Shown here in pieces: positions 21,390 through 32,952 of a stretch of DNA of 64,000 nucleotides. The number at the start of each line of letters is the position of its first letter. Within the stretch, counting starts at the first letter, position 1. The notes under the pieces are model-generated. The model did no database searches, had not been told where the DNA came from, and saw nothing but the letters and a program-made list of their open reading frames with translations. Source of the DNA: Echiichthys vipera (Eukaryota; Chordata; Actinopteri; Perciformes; Trachinidae); contig OY829661.1 in the NCBI GenBank assembly GCA_963691815.1, forward strand, positions 1,481,001 to 1,545,000, written 5' to 3'. The translations under genes and the position numbers were made by a program.

Positions 21390-22140
21390 TCAGTGCAGCG
21401 CATAGTCTTCTACTGCATAGGAAGATAAGTAGAACATACTCAAACGACATCTTTTAGCCTCTTGGCATATATATTTCTTTAACACACAAGATAAAGTAGG
21501 GATCAAGCAGGTTTCTTTCTGATTCTCTGTGGGTTCCTTCTGGTCAAAGTCTGTGTCTCTACTTGGCTGTATGCACTCAGGTAAAGTCCCAGAAACACCA
21601 CTCTGTATTTCATGACCTGGTACATTTTGCATTTTGTCATCAACTTTTTTTTCACCGTTATTGGCCTTTTGCTGTACATCCCTATCACCATATCCTATGT
21701 GTCACTTAGATGTTTGTGTTCCTTTTTCAGTGGCTGTATTAGTTGTGAACTTGACCAACTTGTGTTTTTGGACTCTCTGTGTGCCTGGATAGCACACTAG
21801 TCATACTGGGCTGTTTTTATCATAGCCAACAAAAATGCCTTCCTCGCAGCTAGAATCTAACTACCCTTTCTCTTCAAAACACATTGATCCAAATTTTTGC
21901 TGTTTGAATATTTTTGGTACTCTGCCTGCTAACAACTTGTTTGGTGTTTTTCTTAGTGTAGCATCTGTTTCTCACATGGGCTGCTGTCTGCACAGCATAT
22001 TTCCAAAGCTTATTTGGTAACTTGCTATCTAACAGTAAGCATCTGCCCTTGTTGTAGAGGGTTTGCCAACCTCTCTCTGCTGTGTCATTTTGGTAAGCTT
22101 TGGTGAGATCACACAACAACTGGTGCTCACTAGGAGTGTG
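21390..22140 (-). pseudogene. Ty1/Copia pol fragment (integrase end)
   Basis: The minus strand reads ERGWQTLYNKGRCLLLDSKL, LWKYAVQTAAHVRNRCYTK, corresponding to the region just after the catalytic Glu of Copia integrase, and later RRNPQRIRKKPA, typical of the integrase-RT spacer. Copia elements place integrase before RT. Stops and frame changes are frequent. No LTR was found. Copia is rare in fish compared with Gypsy, which makes this worth noting. Confidence 0.75.
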
Positions 22141-22614
22141 GTGACATCATGTTTTGCGTACAGTAAACAACACTTTACAACAATGATTCAATTATTATTA
22201 TTAGTCGTAGTTGTATGAATAGTACTAGTAATTATGCTGTTCAGTGTGTTCATGACCTTCAAAAGTCCTGACCATCTCCTCGCGACAAGCTCCTAACAGG
22301 CACGGACCAGTGGTAACTACCACCAGGGGCGCTGAAGACACCGGTCCATCCTGTGGTCCTTGTCACCTGCCTGTTGTCTTGACCAGTTACTGAGAGGTCT
22401 TTGAGTATAGTTATTGTACATTTAATACACCTTCCAGTGGCACAAGCCTTGCACTGGGTCCACAGGATTAGGTAAGGGGAGTGTCCTGTGTGACACACCC
22501 CCCTCGCACGAAAACACGGAACAAGATTCCACTGCTCGTACGATATCCTATGACATTCTCATACATCACAGTAATTCCGCCAAACTCATATATTTTCTCC
22601 ATTTTCTTTAATGT
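22141..22614. other. Unassigned sequence
   Basis: No gene is recognised. Part of it (CCAGTGGTAACTACCACCAG, near 22310) is loosely similar to sequence at 38.3-38.7 kb, so an uncharacterised repeat family may be present. Confidence 0.35.
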
Positions 22615-22905
22615 ATGTCTTTAACACCGGGTCACGCTTTTGTTTACTCCGGAGAACAGCTGATCGCACTTATGGCCAGACCAGCTGATATTCCACCCGA
22701 ACTTTGGAGAAAGACACAGTGGGGACGCAACATTCGGGGCAATAGAGGAGGGTCGAGACGGGACGGACTTATGGAAAGGAGAAGATTTAAGCCGTGTCTC
22801 CCCTATGTTGTTATGGTAAATGTACGGCCTCTGTACAACAAAACTGATGAACTGACGGCGCTGACGCAGAGCCACCTTGAGTACCCCGAGTGCAGTCTGA
22901 TGTGA
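22615..22905 (+). pseudogene. CR1/Rex1-type LINE, start of endonuclease ORF
   Basis: The 96-residue frame reads FVYSGEQLIALM, then ERRRFKPCLPYVVMVNVRPL, YNKTDELTALTQSHLEYPEC. This is the entry to the endonuclease domain of Rex1-like LINEs, in which an Arg-rich block leads into P.I..GNVRSL.NK.DEL. It ends at SLM where FTETWL would normally follow, so the catalytic part is missing. Confidence 0.7.
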
Positions 22906-23154
22906 TTCCCGGAGACATAGCTGCACAGGGACATCACGTCAAACAAACTTTTATCACGTGAGGGAAACTAGATGAAACGCAACGTAAATGCTGGTCATGT
23001 GACGATAACTATAATTAAATATATAATGCAATGTTGTTGACGAATAAAAACAAGACTAAATGTGGTTTACAAAATAAAAACTATGCTAAAATGTCTCTTC
23101 ATTTTCGTTGACCAAAACGGGACGAAATAACGTTGTTTCATCTCGTTCAGTTAT

Positions 23155-24012
23155 TATTATTATTATTTTGCAGTTTTTCTGTTTCCTTTGTCTCGCATCT
23201 GGGCGATGTCACTTCCTCAATCCCCACACTATTATTTAGATTCAGAAGATGCAGCTGCTGTGGGTTAGCCTTAACGACAACTAACACAGAAAAATGAGAA
23301 CAAAGTCTGACACTGAGAAAGGGACCGATGGCCGGCCAGCTGGGGATTGTCTTTGGGAGAAAAAGAAGAAACGACATTTGGACACACTTTCATTACACAG
23401 ACGTGGAAAAGAAAATAGAATGTGTTGTGGAAAAAATGGGGAGAAATGAGGCACCAAAATCACAGGAAAAAACACCACAAATCTTGAGAGACATAATTAT
23501 GAAACTATAATGAAATTTAGGTAAGTCAAGATATTAAGTTAACGATACTTTCAGTTTTAGAAAGCTCATGCGACATGCCAACTCATGAGGCTATGGTTAA
23601 TGTGTCGCATTATAACGCCATCTTTAGACGTTAGCCACTGGAGCTGAGAACAAATGTGTGTGACTAGCGTGTGTATGTATATTTGTTTGTGAGAGAGTGT
23701 AACGTGGGTTAACGTTTGAGAGTGTAAAGTGGGTTTTTAGTTCCTACCTGACTGACTTTCTCTATAAGTCTACTAAGCATCCCTTGTTGGCCAAATACTT
23801 TCACTAGTTTTGTTATTCACATAGCAATCACACTGAACTGAATTTGAAGAACTTATTCTAGACCCGTACAAAAGATATTTGCATGGGTTTGGCTAAAAGA
23901 AAATGTAGGTTTCGTCTACTAGGTACTTTTATTGTATTGATTAAATATAATTTCATTACTAAAAAGAGACTAATATACAATTTTCTTTGACTAAAACTAG
24001 ACTGAAAGGTCA
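23155..24012 (+). mobile_element. hAT-like element fragment with BED-finger exon, copy 1
   Basis: The exon-like block 23294-23520 begins MRTKSDTEKG and ends in a splice donor (TTTAG|GTAAGTC). A copy at 39040-40047 shows the same exon, ending KITGKNTTNLKRHLRAFH, the C-terminal half of a BED zinc finger as used by hAT transposases. In copy 1 the finger residues have decayed. Downstream sequence includes GACTAAAACTAGACT subterminal repeats. L1 interrupts it at about 24012; the continuation is at 33478. Confidence 0.65.
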
Positions 24013-25330
24013 TAAGTTTTCGCAGGCAGCAGGACATGAAAAAAGAACTGGGCGGATTTTGTGAGACAATCAAAAGAGACATGAGGGCAGAGCTTGGAAA
24101 CTTTAAAGAAGAAGTTAACCAGAAACTGAGCGAGATCAGTGCAGAACTCAAGAACACGGAGGTTAGGATGGAGGAGGGGGAGACCCGAGTGGCCAAGGTG
24201 GAGTAGGGGGGTGTGACCGCGAAGAACGCGCTTCAACGAGTTTTGAAAGAGCAAGAGAGCATCGTGTCAAAGTTAACAGATTTAGAAACACGCTCCCGCA
24301 GAATTAACCTCCGCATTGTGAAAGAAATTGTCTTTCTTTACTAAGCTGCTTGCATACAGGAGAGACGCTACCCCAACCGGGTCCGAAATGTTCTCTCCCT
24401 CTCTCCAAGTAGTTTCAGCATATATACAGTCACTTCAAAGCACCTTACAAACACAATGACATCAAAGTAACCCCTATGTGACTCCGCAATCCCCCCAGCA
24501 TTTATTCACAGCTTGACTGTTATGTTAATCAACATACAGAAACCAAGGATTTACATCATAGACTAAGAAACACTTACAAAGAAAGAAGGAAAACCCTGGT
24601 TATTTCCCACAGCATCTTCAGATCCCCGAATGAGAGGAGGGGAGCAATGCATGTGAGTTTCTGGAAAAATTCATTAAATCGGAGTTGCAACTCCTGGTTA
24701 CTGACTCAAAATACAACGTTGCCACTGGTCACTCGGTCTAAAACCCCCCCTGCAAGCAGCCCCGAGATCCATGATTGCATATTTCCTCATGTACAAAACT
24801 AAGGAGCTTGTGTTGAGCACCGCATGGAGATAGAAAGAGATACATATCAACGAGAAAAGAGTCTACTTCGACCACGACTACCCAGCAGAAGTCATAAAAA
24901 AGAGGAAGGAATATGCACCGTTGAAAAAGGTGTACGGGGACTCAGATTCCAAACACCTGTACCCGGAAAACCCAGAGTTTTTTATGAAGAAGGGCCCACC
25001 ACGTACAACAATGCGGATTAAGCGACAGAGGATATGCTGAAGAAGGGGATACTAACAGCTGATGAAGGAACTGACTCAAGTAATACACCCGGCGATGCAC
25101 CCCAGACAGCCGTGACACCCCGCAGGAAGCTGGGAGAAAACGCATGGCAGAACAGCGACCACTGAGCCACAAACATTGAGCAAGCCAAACAGGAAGCTCT
25201 GGAGGTACCGTCGAACGCTCACACGCCAGGAGAGCATGACCTGAGGTGCACAATGGGAGGAAAGTAAAATTATGAACGATGATGAGTATTTCAAAGAACT
25301 GTTGTTTTATCCCTTTTTGATCGAACACGG
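24013..25330 (+). pseudogene. L1 ORF1 (coiled coil, RRM and C-terminal domain), broken
   Basis: The first part (to 24316) reads as a coiled coil (KREMRAELGNFKEE, NQKLSEISAELKNTE) and then LTDLETRSRRINLRI, the start of the L1 ORF1 RNA-recognition domain. A solo LTR splits it. After 24612 it resumes with RSPNERRGA and FIKSELQLLVTDSKYNVATG, then GLRFQTPVPGKPRVFYEE, the C-terminal nucleic-acid-binding domain. ORF1p of L1 coats its own RNA as trimers. Stops interrupt several frames, including TAG at 24204. Confidence 0.85.
24317..24611. mobile_element. Solo LTR inside L1 ORF1
   Basis: The 295-bp insert starts TGTGAAAGAAATTG and ends ATTTCCCACA, so it has matching inverted ends. It is flanked by GCAT on both sides (24313-24316 and 24612-24615), a 4-bp target duplication. 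Removing it leaves continuous L1 ORF1 similarity. No internal genes or second LTR are present. A 4-bp duplication fits a gammaretrovirus-like or some Gypsy integrases; orientation cannot be set. Confidence 0.85.
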
Positions 25331-27002
25331 TGTGAATGTTGTGGTTCTTAGCTAAGAATTTTATGAAAATTCCGACTGGACTGTTTCACTGGGTAACTGA
25401 AGCTACACCCAAACTACTAATTGTACTACTACTGATCCATTTGCTTATAGGACGATGTTAGACGAATCTGGAGGGGCCCTTCCTTCCGAGGCTTCCCCTC
25501 CCTGTTCAGAAGTTGTCACTTTACTTCACTGTTGGAGGTTTTTTTGTTTTGTTTTGTTTTGTTTTGTTGTCATGCTCAGCACAGATGTTTTTTTATATAC
25601 ATGCTTATACTAATGGAAGTGGGAGATATGTGCGTTGGAATTAAGAGATAGAATGCTAAATCAGGAATATAAAGTAATTACTTTAAATGTTAATGATCTG
25701 CAAAATCCTATCAAAAGGAGCAAGTTAATCACTAAGAATAAGAGAGAAAAAAAATATTTTCTGGCAGGAGACTCACCTTAGTGACGAAGAATATGAGAAG
25801 TTTAAACGCTTGGGCTTTCAAAATGCATAATACTCAGATTATAAACATGGGGAAACTAACAAAGTTGTATTCCAAATCTCAAAACAGATAAAGGATACCG
25901 AGGGGAGATAAATTCTAGTGAAAGGTCACATCGACCATAAGCAGGTAACACTCTTAAATGTGTATAGACCCCCAGGTAATGATAAAACATTTACTAAGAA
26001 AATATTTGATTTGATTGCTGAAGAGGCTGAGGGGGTCCTTATTTGTGGAGGAGATTGGAACAGACAGTTATAGCTATCTCTTGACTTCACCAATGTAACG
26101 GAAAGAAATAATTCTGAGACAGACACTGTTAAGAAACTTCTCACTGAAGCAGGTTTGATGGATGTTTGGAGGGAATTAAACCCAACAGCAAGACAATTCA
26201 CATTTTTCTCCCATCCCCATAATGTTCATTCAAGAATTGACTACTTTTTTATGTTTAATTCAGAAAGACACAGAATCTTAAAGTGTCAAATAGGGGTCAA
26301 AGATTTCTCAGATCACGCAGGTGTATATCCCTACATTTGGATACTGAAATTAAAAATACAACATGGAAGCTTAATACAAGCCTCTTAAACAATCCCTTAT
26401 GCAAGCAGTTCATTCATAAGGAATTTAAAGAACATCTAAAACAAAATGATACTGGTGAAGTGTGCCCAGGTACCGTATGGGATTCTGCTGAGGCAGTAAT
26501 AAGAGGAAAACTTAATAATGTGGTCCTCAATTAAAAAGAGGGAGAAACAGAAGCCAATAAAATACTTATTATAGGAACTAAAAAACCTAGAAATTAAATA
26601 TGTGGAACTTAATGATCCAAAATTATTAAATCAGATAAAACTCATTAAACAAAACATATACAAACTATATTATAGTCATGAGGAGATGAAGGCAAAGTGC
26701 ATAAAACAAAGGTACTATGATAATGGAGCAAGAGCTAAAAAGCTGTTAGCCGGAAGAATTAGAAGGCAACAAGAAGAAAGATCTATCCATAAAATTAAGG
26801 ACACGCAGTCTGGAAAGATTTGTCATGAACTAAGAAATACAAAAGTCCTTTGAAAGTTACTATAAAGATCTGTACACACAACCGAAAAATAATGATGAAT
26901 GAAATAACACAAAAATAACTGGATAATGCTATTTCGAGGCTCAAAACAAATAAAATGCCTGGTGAGGAGGGCTACTTCGCAGAATGGTATAAAACATTTA
27001 AA
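25331..27002 (+). pseudogene. L1 ORF2: endonuclease and N-terminal linker to RT
   Basis: After an inter-ORF stretch containing a TTTTG run, ORF2 begins about 25650 with KVITLNVNDLQNPIKRSK (endonuclease start). It continues VKGHIDHKQVTLLNVYRPPG, ICGGDWN (catalytic block), LMDVWRELNP, FTFFSHPHNVHSRIDYFF and DFSDHAGV, then the linker with NQIKLIKQNIYKLYYSHEE. It ends at FAEWYKTFK, where an L2 tail inserts. Frameshifts and stops are frequent (for example near 25780, 26370 and 26535). Confidence 0.9.
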
Positions 27003-27768
27003 GATTACTATCACCAACATTATTGACACTGTCCCCATATTTAAGAGTAAACTTAAAACTTTCCTTTTTTATAAAGCTTACATCCAGGGCGTACGAGCCC
27101 TTAGCAATGTTGTTATTTTTAAGCTGATTTTGTTCTGCTTAATTATGCTGCTATAGGCCTAGTCTGCCGGGGGATAATACTTTTCCAGATGTCTGTATCA
27201 TTCATGTCTCATCAATGCATGTTACTAATTCAACTTCTTCCCTGGAGTTGTTTGTGCTTTGTCGTCTTGCAGGTCTCTGTTGATCGTGGTGGTGCCTGCT
27301 GCCATGGTCCTGCATGACGCTTCCTGCTACTATTATAATTTATAACCTTAGCTGTGCTTGTTTCTACTATTCTGCTGTATTAACTGCCATAACATATAAG
27401 TCATATTCACATTACTATAGATATTATTATAGTTACTAGAAGTGTGTCTGTCTCTGTCTTTGTGTCTGTCTTTGTCTCTCTTCGTCCATCTGTCCATCTT
27501 TTCTCTCTTTCTCTCTCCTTTTCCTCCTCACCAACCGGTCAAGGCAGATGGCCGTCCTCCACAGAGCTGGGTCTGTCTGCAATCCTGCCTTTTATAGGGA
27601 AGGTTTTCGTTGCCACCGTACTCTACGGGGGAATTGTTGGGTCTATGTTTATCATAAATAAGTCATAGAGTGTGGTCTTTACCCAGTTTGTAAAGTGTCC
27701 TGAGATAACTTTTGTTATGATTTGGCACTATAAATAAAATTGAATTGAATTAAATTGAATTGAATTGA
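27003..27768 (+). mobile_element. L2-clade LINE, 3' end insertion
   Basis: It opens with IDTVPIFKSKLKTFLFYKAY, the final residues of L2 ORF2, then a 3' UTR that includes GTGTCTGTCT and TCTCTC runs. It ends GAGATAACTTTTGTTATGA, GGCACTATAAATAAAATTG and a TTGAA repeat tail, the standard fish L2 3' end. L1 coding continues on the other side (KCFNFTPASWRHAIISVIPK), so L2 inserted into L1. Confidence 0.9.
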
Positions 27769-29729
27769 AATGTTTTAACTTTACACCAGCTTCTTGGAGA
27801 CATGCCATTATTTCTGTAATTCCTAAGATGTGCAAACATAAATCTGAGTGCAATTCGTATAGACCGATATATCGATAGATCGATTTTAAAATTAGATTAT
27901 AAACTTTATGCTATCTGGGTTCATATGGAAAGGCCTTAAATCAAGGATCAGGTACAAAACGTTGCAACTGTCCAAAGAGAAAGGAGGATTATCTTTGCCT
28001 AACATAGAGAATTACTACAAATCGGCACAGCTCAAATATCTGGGGCCACATTTATCAAGCGTCTTAAAGTTTCATTTTACACTTAAGTCCTGAGTATTTG
28101 CGAAATTTAGTCCTACTCTCAAACTTAAGAATAAAAGCTATTTATCAACTTTCTTAAGTCTAAGAATCACTCCTACTCTCCAAGATATTTAAGAGACCTT
28201 CAGAGGTGTCTTTACTGTTTAGGAGTTGCCAGCAGGGGATGGCACTGAGGCTAGAGAGACGTGCGTGCGTTCAGGGAGTGGAAGGATGTCCTGGCTTTGT
28301 TTGATGTTTGATACATTGCCAATATTGTTTGTTTGTTTTGTATTATTTTGTAGATTATTGTCAAAATATACACTCCCATTGTCCACTTAAATATTTCTAA
28401 TTTATTTCTTTATTCTTAGTCAAGGGATTCCCCTCCGTGATTTTTCATTTCTATGGACACAGAAAGGATGTCACCTAAAATTCCGTTTACGGCACATAGT
28501 AATGTCGTAATTCAGCTCTGAGAGTAACACTTAAGATTCAGTCCTACACTTCGCTGAAACTGTGAGTAAGATGCTTGATAACGAACTTTTATGTGCAGCT
28601 TTCAGCGAAGAATTAGTCAACTCTTAGCAGAGTTCTTAGGAGTAATTCTAAGAAGCTTGATAAATACAGCCCCTGATCTACTTATGCGATCCATGTTATA
28701 ATGCTAAATGAAAAAATCTAGAATCAAGCCAATTGGACATTCCCCTTCAAACCTTGCTTGGAGACAGAAATCTATACCTACTGCATAAACAAAACATAAG
28801 TGTCTGGACAAAAACATCCCCCCTTGGTTTGCCGAATGTCATAAAAACAAACTGGAAAATGATATCAAAATATTACGATGGGTGGCACATGATGGAAATT
28901 TTAAACCAACCCAGATGGATGGGTGTTTCAAACAATGGCTGTTGAAAGGTATCACATCATACTATCTTATTTCTGATAAAGGGAGACTAGACTTTTTTTT
29001 TTAAAAACTTAAAGATAACTATGTCTTAGAAAATCAAGACTTCGTCAGATACCTTCAAGTTAGAGCTCATTTTAACCGTGATATAAGAACAATAGAGGAC
29101 CGCAGTTCTAATTTAGTTAACGCTTTGATTGATGCATACAAATCTAAACTAAACGGGAAATTGATTACCCAAATCTACTCTCAGGCAAATCTACAATGCT
29201 CAGGCGAATCATTTCCATATCTTCTGGGACTGTCCGATTATACAACCTTACTGGCGAAATGTAGTGCAGAAAATGAAATCAGTACTAGGCTTTGAGATTG
29301 AACACGATTTTTGCACAATTAACCTTGATAAACTCTCCCCTACAGTCAAAGTCACTGATAAATATTTGATTAAAATAATGTTGGTAGCCAGTAAAAAAGC
29401 AAGAAGAATATGGCTATTAAGAGTCCCCATTGAAAGAGGAGTGGATTGCAACTGTGAAAGAAATATATGACTTGGAAAAACTGACTTTCTCCCTGAACCT
29501 GTGCATGGACAAATTCACTACATACTGGAGGAAATGGACCTCATCACAACTGGACCCCCATCACAAGATACTAATATGACAGATTCTGTTTTGTTTTTGT
29601 ATGAGTGAAGAGCTTCCGCCCTGTTCATATATGAAAGAAAGACTGTGGGCAAAAAGGACAAAAAGGACTGATAGTCTCTAAATCCTGAACACAGCCCTAT
29701 CTCTTAAAATGTATATTATTATTATCGAT
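27769..29729 (+). pseudogene. L1 ORF2: RT remnant and C-terminal region
   Basis: It resumes with FTPASWRHAIISVIPKMCKH and SECNSYRPI (first RT motifs), then jumps across a large deletion to FIWKGLKSRIRYKTLQLSKE, LSLPNIENYYKSAQLKYL. After a Harbinger MITE (28043-28672) come SLQTLLGDRNLYLLHKQN and the C-terminal cysteine region ending HIFWDCPIIQPYWRNVVQKM. The YADD-containing palm is missing altogether. Confidence 0.88.
28043..28672. mobile_element. PIF/Harbinger-type MITE
   Basis: The 630-bp insert has inverted ends, GGGCCACATTTATCAAGCG and ...GCTTGATAAATACAGCCC, and is flanked by CTG on both sides (28040-28042 and 28673-28675). A GGGC(T)GTATTTATCAAGC terminus with a 3-bp duplication is the usual form of a common fish Harbinger MITE. 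No transposase is encoded. It interrupts L1 ORF2. Confidence 0.88.
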
Positions 29730-29734
29730 CTTCC

Positions 29735-30100
29735 TGTAATGGCTCGGGCTGCCCCGATTTATTCGGGGACGTATGTTTGTGTCCACCCTGCTCTTTTCTG
29801 TGTTTTTTTAGTCAGTGTGGAGAGCGCCAGGAGGCGGGGCTGACCCACTCAGGCAAGCGCAACGAGGCACACCTGGTTCCCATCTTCACAAAATCACCTG
29901 CTCCACAAGTAGCCAGCTCTGACTCCACTCCTGTGCCAGATAATTCCATCTCATCGGTAGAGCTTGTCGCCAGCGTTCTCTGCGTCTTGGTAATACTTTA
30001 ACATTGAAGATAATCTTGCCCTAACTTTGTTTTTGTTCTCCTCGTCAGCTCGGTGCCTCGCCGCCCTGCCTGCCGCGTGCTCGCCTCCAGCCTCCAGCCG
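29735..30100 (+). mobile_element. 5' LTR of G3, truncated
   Basis: It matches the 3' LTR up to GCCTCCAGCCG, where sequence jumps into gag; the AATAAA signal, LTR end, primer-binding site and gag start are lost. It keeps about 125 bp (about 29813-29912) that are missing from the 3' LTR, so the two LTRs have complementary deletions. Confidence 0.85.
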
Positions 30101-30630
30101 ATTTGTGCACAGACTATAGGCATTTTTTCGACGAGATGAAGAGGGTTTTTGACAATCCCGTTAAAGGGAGAGAGGCTGAGGGTCAGCTACTGAACTTAAA
30201 ACAGGAGGGGCAATCAGTCGCCCGCTACCTTCCAGATTTTGGCTGTGGAAAGCGGTTGGGACGAGTCCGCTCTCCAAGCCGTATTTTGAAAAGGTTTGTC
30301 AGGTGATATAAAGGATGAGTTAGCGGTGAGGGACCAGACCTCGTCGTTGAGGGAGCTGATGGAATTGGCCACCCGTCTCGATAACCGGATGAGAGAGGCG
30401 TAGGGAAAGGATGGGCAGGCAGAGGTTCCGCTCTTTCTCCCACTCGCCTGTCTACTCTGCCACAGCGGCTCCTTCACCACCGCCTTTCCCTCGTCCTGCC
30501 CTACCGGTGACTCTCCCCGAGGAGCCTGCCCCGGTTTCTCCTGAGGAGGCCAGGAGAGACAGCGGCGCCTGCGCAACCAGGTCTGCATCTATTGTGCCCA
30601 GGAGGGACATTTTCTCGCCCGATGTCCGGT
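30101..30630 (+). pseudogene. G3 gag fragment with zinc knuckle
   Basis: Frames read HFFDEMKRVFDNPVKGREAE, GQLLNLKQEGQSVARYL (capsid C-terminal region), DELAVRDQTSSLRELMELAT, and then the knuckle CIYCAQEGHFLARC (30584-30625) with all four metal ligands in place. Gag packages the element RNA into particles. The N-terminus is deleted and frames shift near 30240 and 30400. Confidence 0.88.
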
Positions 30631-31218
30631 GGTGCCAAAAGACCGGGCTCGTCAGTGAAAAGGGGGGCACTGATGAGCCGATCCTCCTCCTTCTCCGCCA
30701 GGGTCCAGGTTAAAGGTATGTTACACCAGTCACAACAGACAATTCCAGTCCAAGCTTTAGTAGACAGTGGGGCAGACGACAACTTCATTGACTCTAGCCT
30801 GGTGGAGCGACACGGCCTCCTGGTGACCGAACTAGAAGGCCCAAAAGAGGTTTTAGCCCTAGATAGCCGACGATTGAACGTCGTCACCCACAGAACTGAA
30901 ACACTGAAGCTAACTTTGTCGGGCAACCACCAAGAATACATTGAACTGTATGTAATTACCCCCATAGTCCTCGGGTTGCCCTTGTTAAAGAAACATAACC
31001 CCCACATAGATTGGACGACGGCTACCATTCTGAGCTGGAGCAACCTCTGCCACACACGCTGTCTTCACTCTGCCACTCCCGAGAGAAGCGCCAGCGGTCC
31101 AGAACGGCCAGAGGAAATCGACCTGACTAACGTCCCCAGTGAGTACCATGACTTGCGTGAAGTCTTTAGTAAAGACCGGGCCCTCTCACTGCCTCAATCT
31201 TCTCAAAACTGGACTTAA
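30631..31218 (+). pseudogene. G3 aspartic protease and start of pol
   Basis: The frame contains VQALVDSGADDNFIDSSLVE, with the catalytic D-S-G at 30763-30771, then ITPIVLGLPLLKKHNPHIDW. It continues into pol with VPSEYHDLREVFSKDRALSL and stops shortly after, where the RT fingers are deleted. The reading extends left to a TTG codon at 30592 but that part is out of frame with the zinc knuckle. Confidence 0.9.
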
Positions 31219-32941
31219 GGAACGCCTACCACCTCACCCGAATTAGAGAGGGGGACGAGTGGAAAACGGCGTTCATTTGGGACACTTCGAGTATTTGGTG
31301 ATGCCTTTTGGGTCAACTAATGCGCCTGCTGTCTTCCAGGCCCTGGTAAATGATGTGCTAAGGGATTTACTGAACAGAGTGGTTTTTGTGTACTTGGACG
31401 ACATTTTAATTTTCTCCCGCACTTATGATGAACATGTTAGCCATGTTAGAGAGGTCCTGAGAAGGCTGATGGAAAACAGACTCTTTGTTAAAGCCGAAAA
31501 ATGTCAATTTCATGTCACGACAGTCCCTTTCTTAGGCTACATAGTGGAGAAGGGGCAGCTCAGACCAGACCCGACCAAGGTGGAAGCTGTGGCAAATTGG
31601 CCCATCCCGACCACCCGCAAACAGCTGCAGAGGTTCCTGGGCTTCGCCAACTACTACAGGAGGTTCATCATGAACTATAGCCACATAGCCGCCACGCTAA
31701 CTCAGCTAACCATCCTTCCTCCGTCCTGTGTGGTGGGAGCAGTAAGGTGGGAGGTGGAGCGGGTGGTTGAGGAAGCCCTCCAGGCTCACCCAGCCCCAGA
31801 TGGATGCCCACCTGAGCGGCTGTATGTTCCGCCGCCCGCCAGGGCTCCGGTGTTGCAGTGGGGACACTCGTCGAAGCTAGCCTGTCATCCGGGCATTCAC
31901 CGGACCCTCTCCCTCATCCGACAGCGCTTCTGGTGGCCGTCAATGGCAACAGACACCAGGAAGTTCATCGCGGTCTGCTCTGTCTGCGCCCGGAATAAAC
32001 CCTCTCACAGTCTTCCTGCTGGTCTCCTGGTACAGCATGTCTTCCGCCTGCACGGCATCCCCCAGGACATTGTGTCAGACCGGGGTCCCCAGATCACCTC
32101 CCGAGTCTGGGTGTCCTTTTGCCAAGCGTTGGAGGCTTCCGTCAGTCTCACTTCAGGTTACCACCCACAATCCAATGGCCAGATGGAGCGGGCCAATCAA
32201 GGTCTGGAGTTCTCCCTCCGCTGTGTGGTGTCTCGTCTCCCGGCTTCCTGGTCGACGCACCTGCCCTGGGTGGAATACGCCCACAACTCCCTGATCAGCT
32301 CTGCCACCGGACTATCACCATTCATGGTCACACAAGGGTTCCAACCCCCCCTGTTCCCCAGCCAGGAGGCGGAGACAGCCGTTCCTTCTGTCCGAGCCCA
32401 GTTTCAACGAGCCCGCCGAGTCTGGCGGGAAGCCCGAGCCGCCCTGGAAAGAACAGCCACCAGGAACCAACGGATGGCGAGTCGTCATCGCACACCGGCG
32501 CCGTACTATAAGGTGGATCAACGAGTCTGGTTGTCCTCACGGGACCTTCCTCTCCAGACAGACTCCCGGAAGATGGTTCCCAGATATATCGGCCCATACA
32601 GCAACGACCGCATCATCAATCCCAGTGCCGTCCGCCTAAAGCTCCCCGCAGCACTCAAGGTACTACCAGTATTTCACGTGTCACTTCTGAAACCTGTGTT
32701 TGATAGCCCCCCCCCCCCCCCCCACCGCCTCATCGACGGTCAACCAGCCTACACGGTGGAGTGCATTCTGGATGTCCGCAGGCGGGGCCGGGGTTACCAG
32801 TACCTCGTTGACTGGGAGGGGTACGGTCCCGAGGAAAGCTCTTGGGTCTCCAAGTCGCTGCTTCTAGACCCCCAGTTGTTGTCTGACTTTTATGCGAAGT
32901 TCCCTGACAAGCCTGGCAGGACGCCAGGTGGCGTCCATTAG
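31219..32941 (+). pseudogene. G3 pol: 560-residue RT-integrase-chromodomain chimera
   Basis: Upstream DLRNAYHLTRIREGDEWKT is out of frame. The long frame (31259-32941) has RT palm and thumb (YLDD at 45-48), then jumps at residue 151 (LTQLT to ILPPS), losing the RNase H region. Integrase zinc ligands are H210, H214, C240 and C243. A second in-frame jump at about residue 257 removes the first catalytic Asp; D274 and E310 remain. The C-terminal module and chromodomain (RGYQYLVDWEGYGPEESSW) are intact. Keeping the frame through two deletions is unusual. A 17-base C run (32707-32723) encodes prolines. Confidence 0.92.
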
Positions 32942-32952
32942 GGGGGAGGTAC

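Noticed and set aside
31259..32941. Functional host gene from the 560-residue frame
   Set aside because: LTRs and target duplication place it in Gypsy G3, and essential pol domains are deleted.
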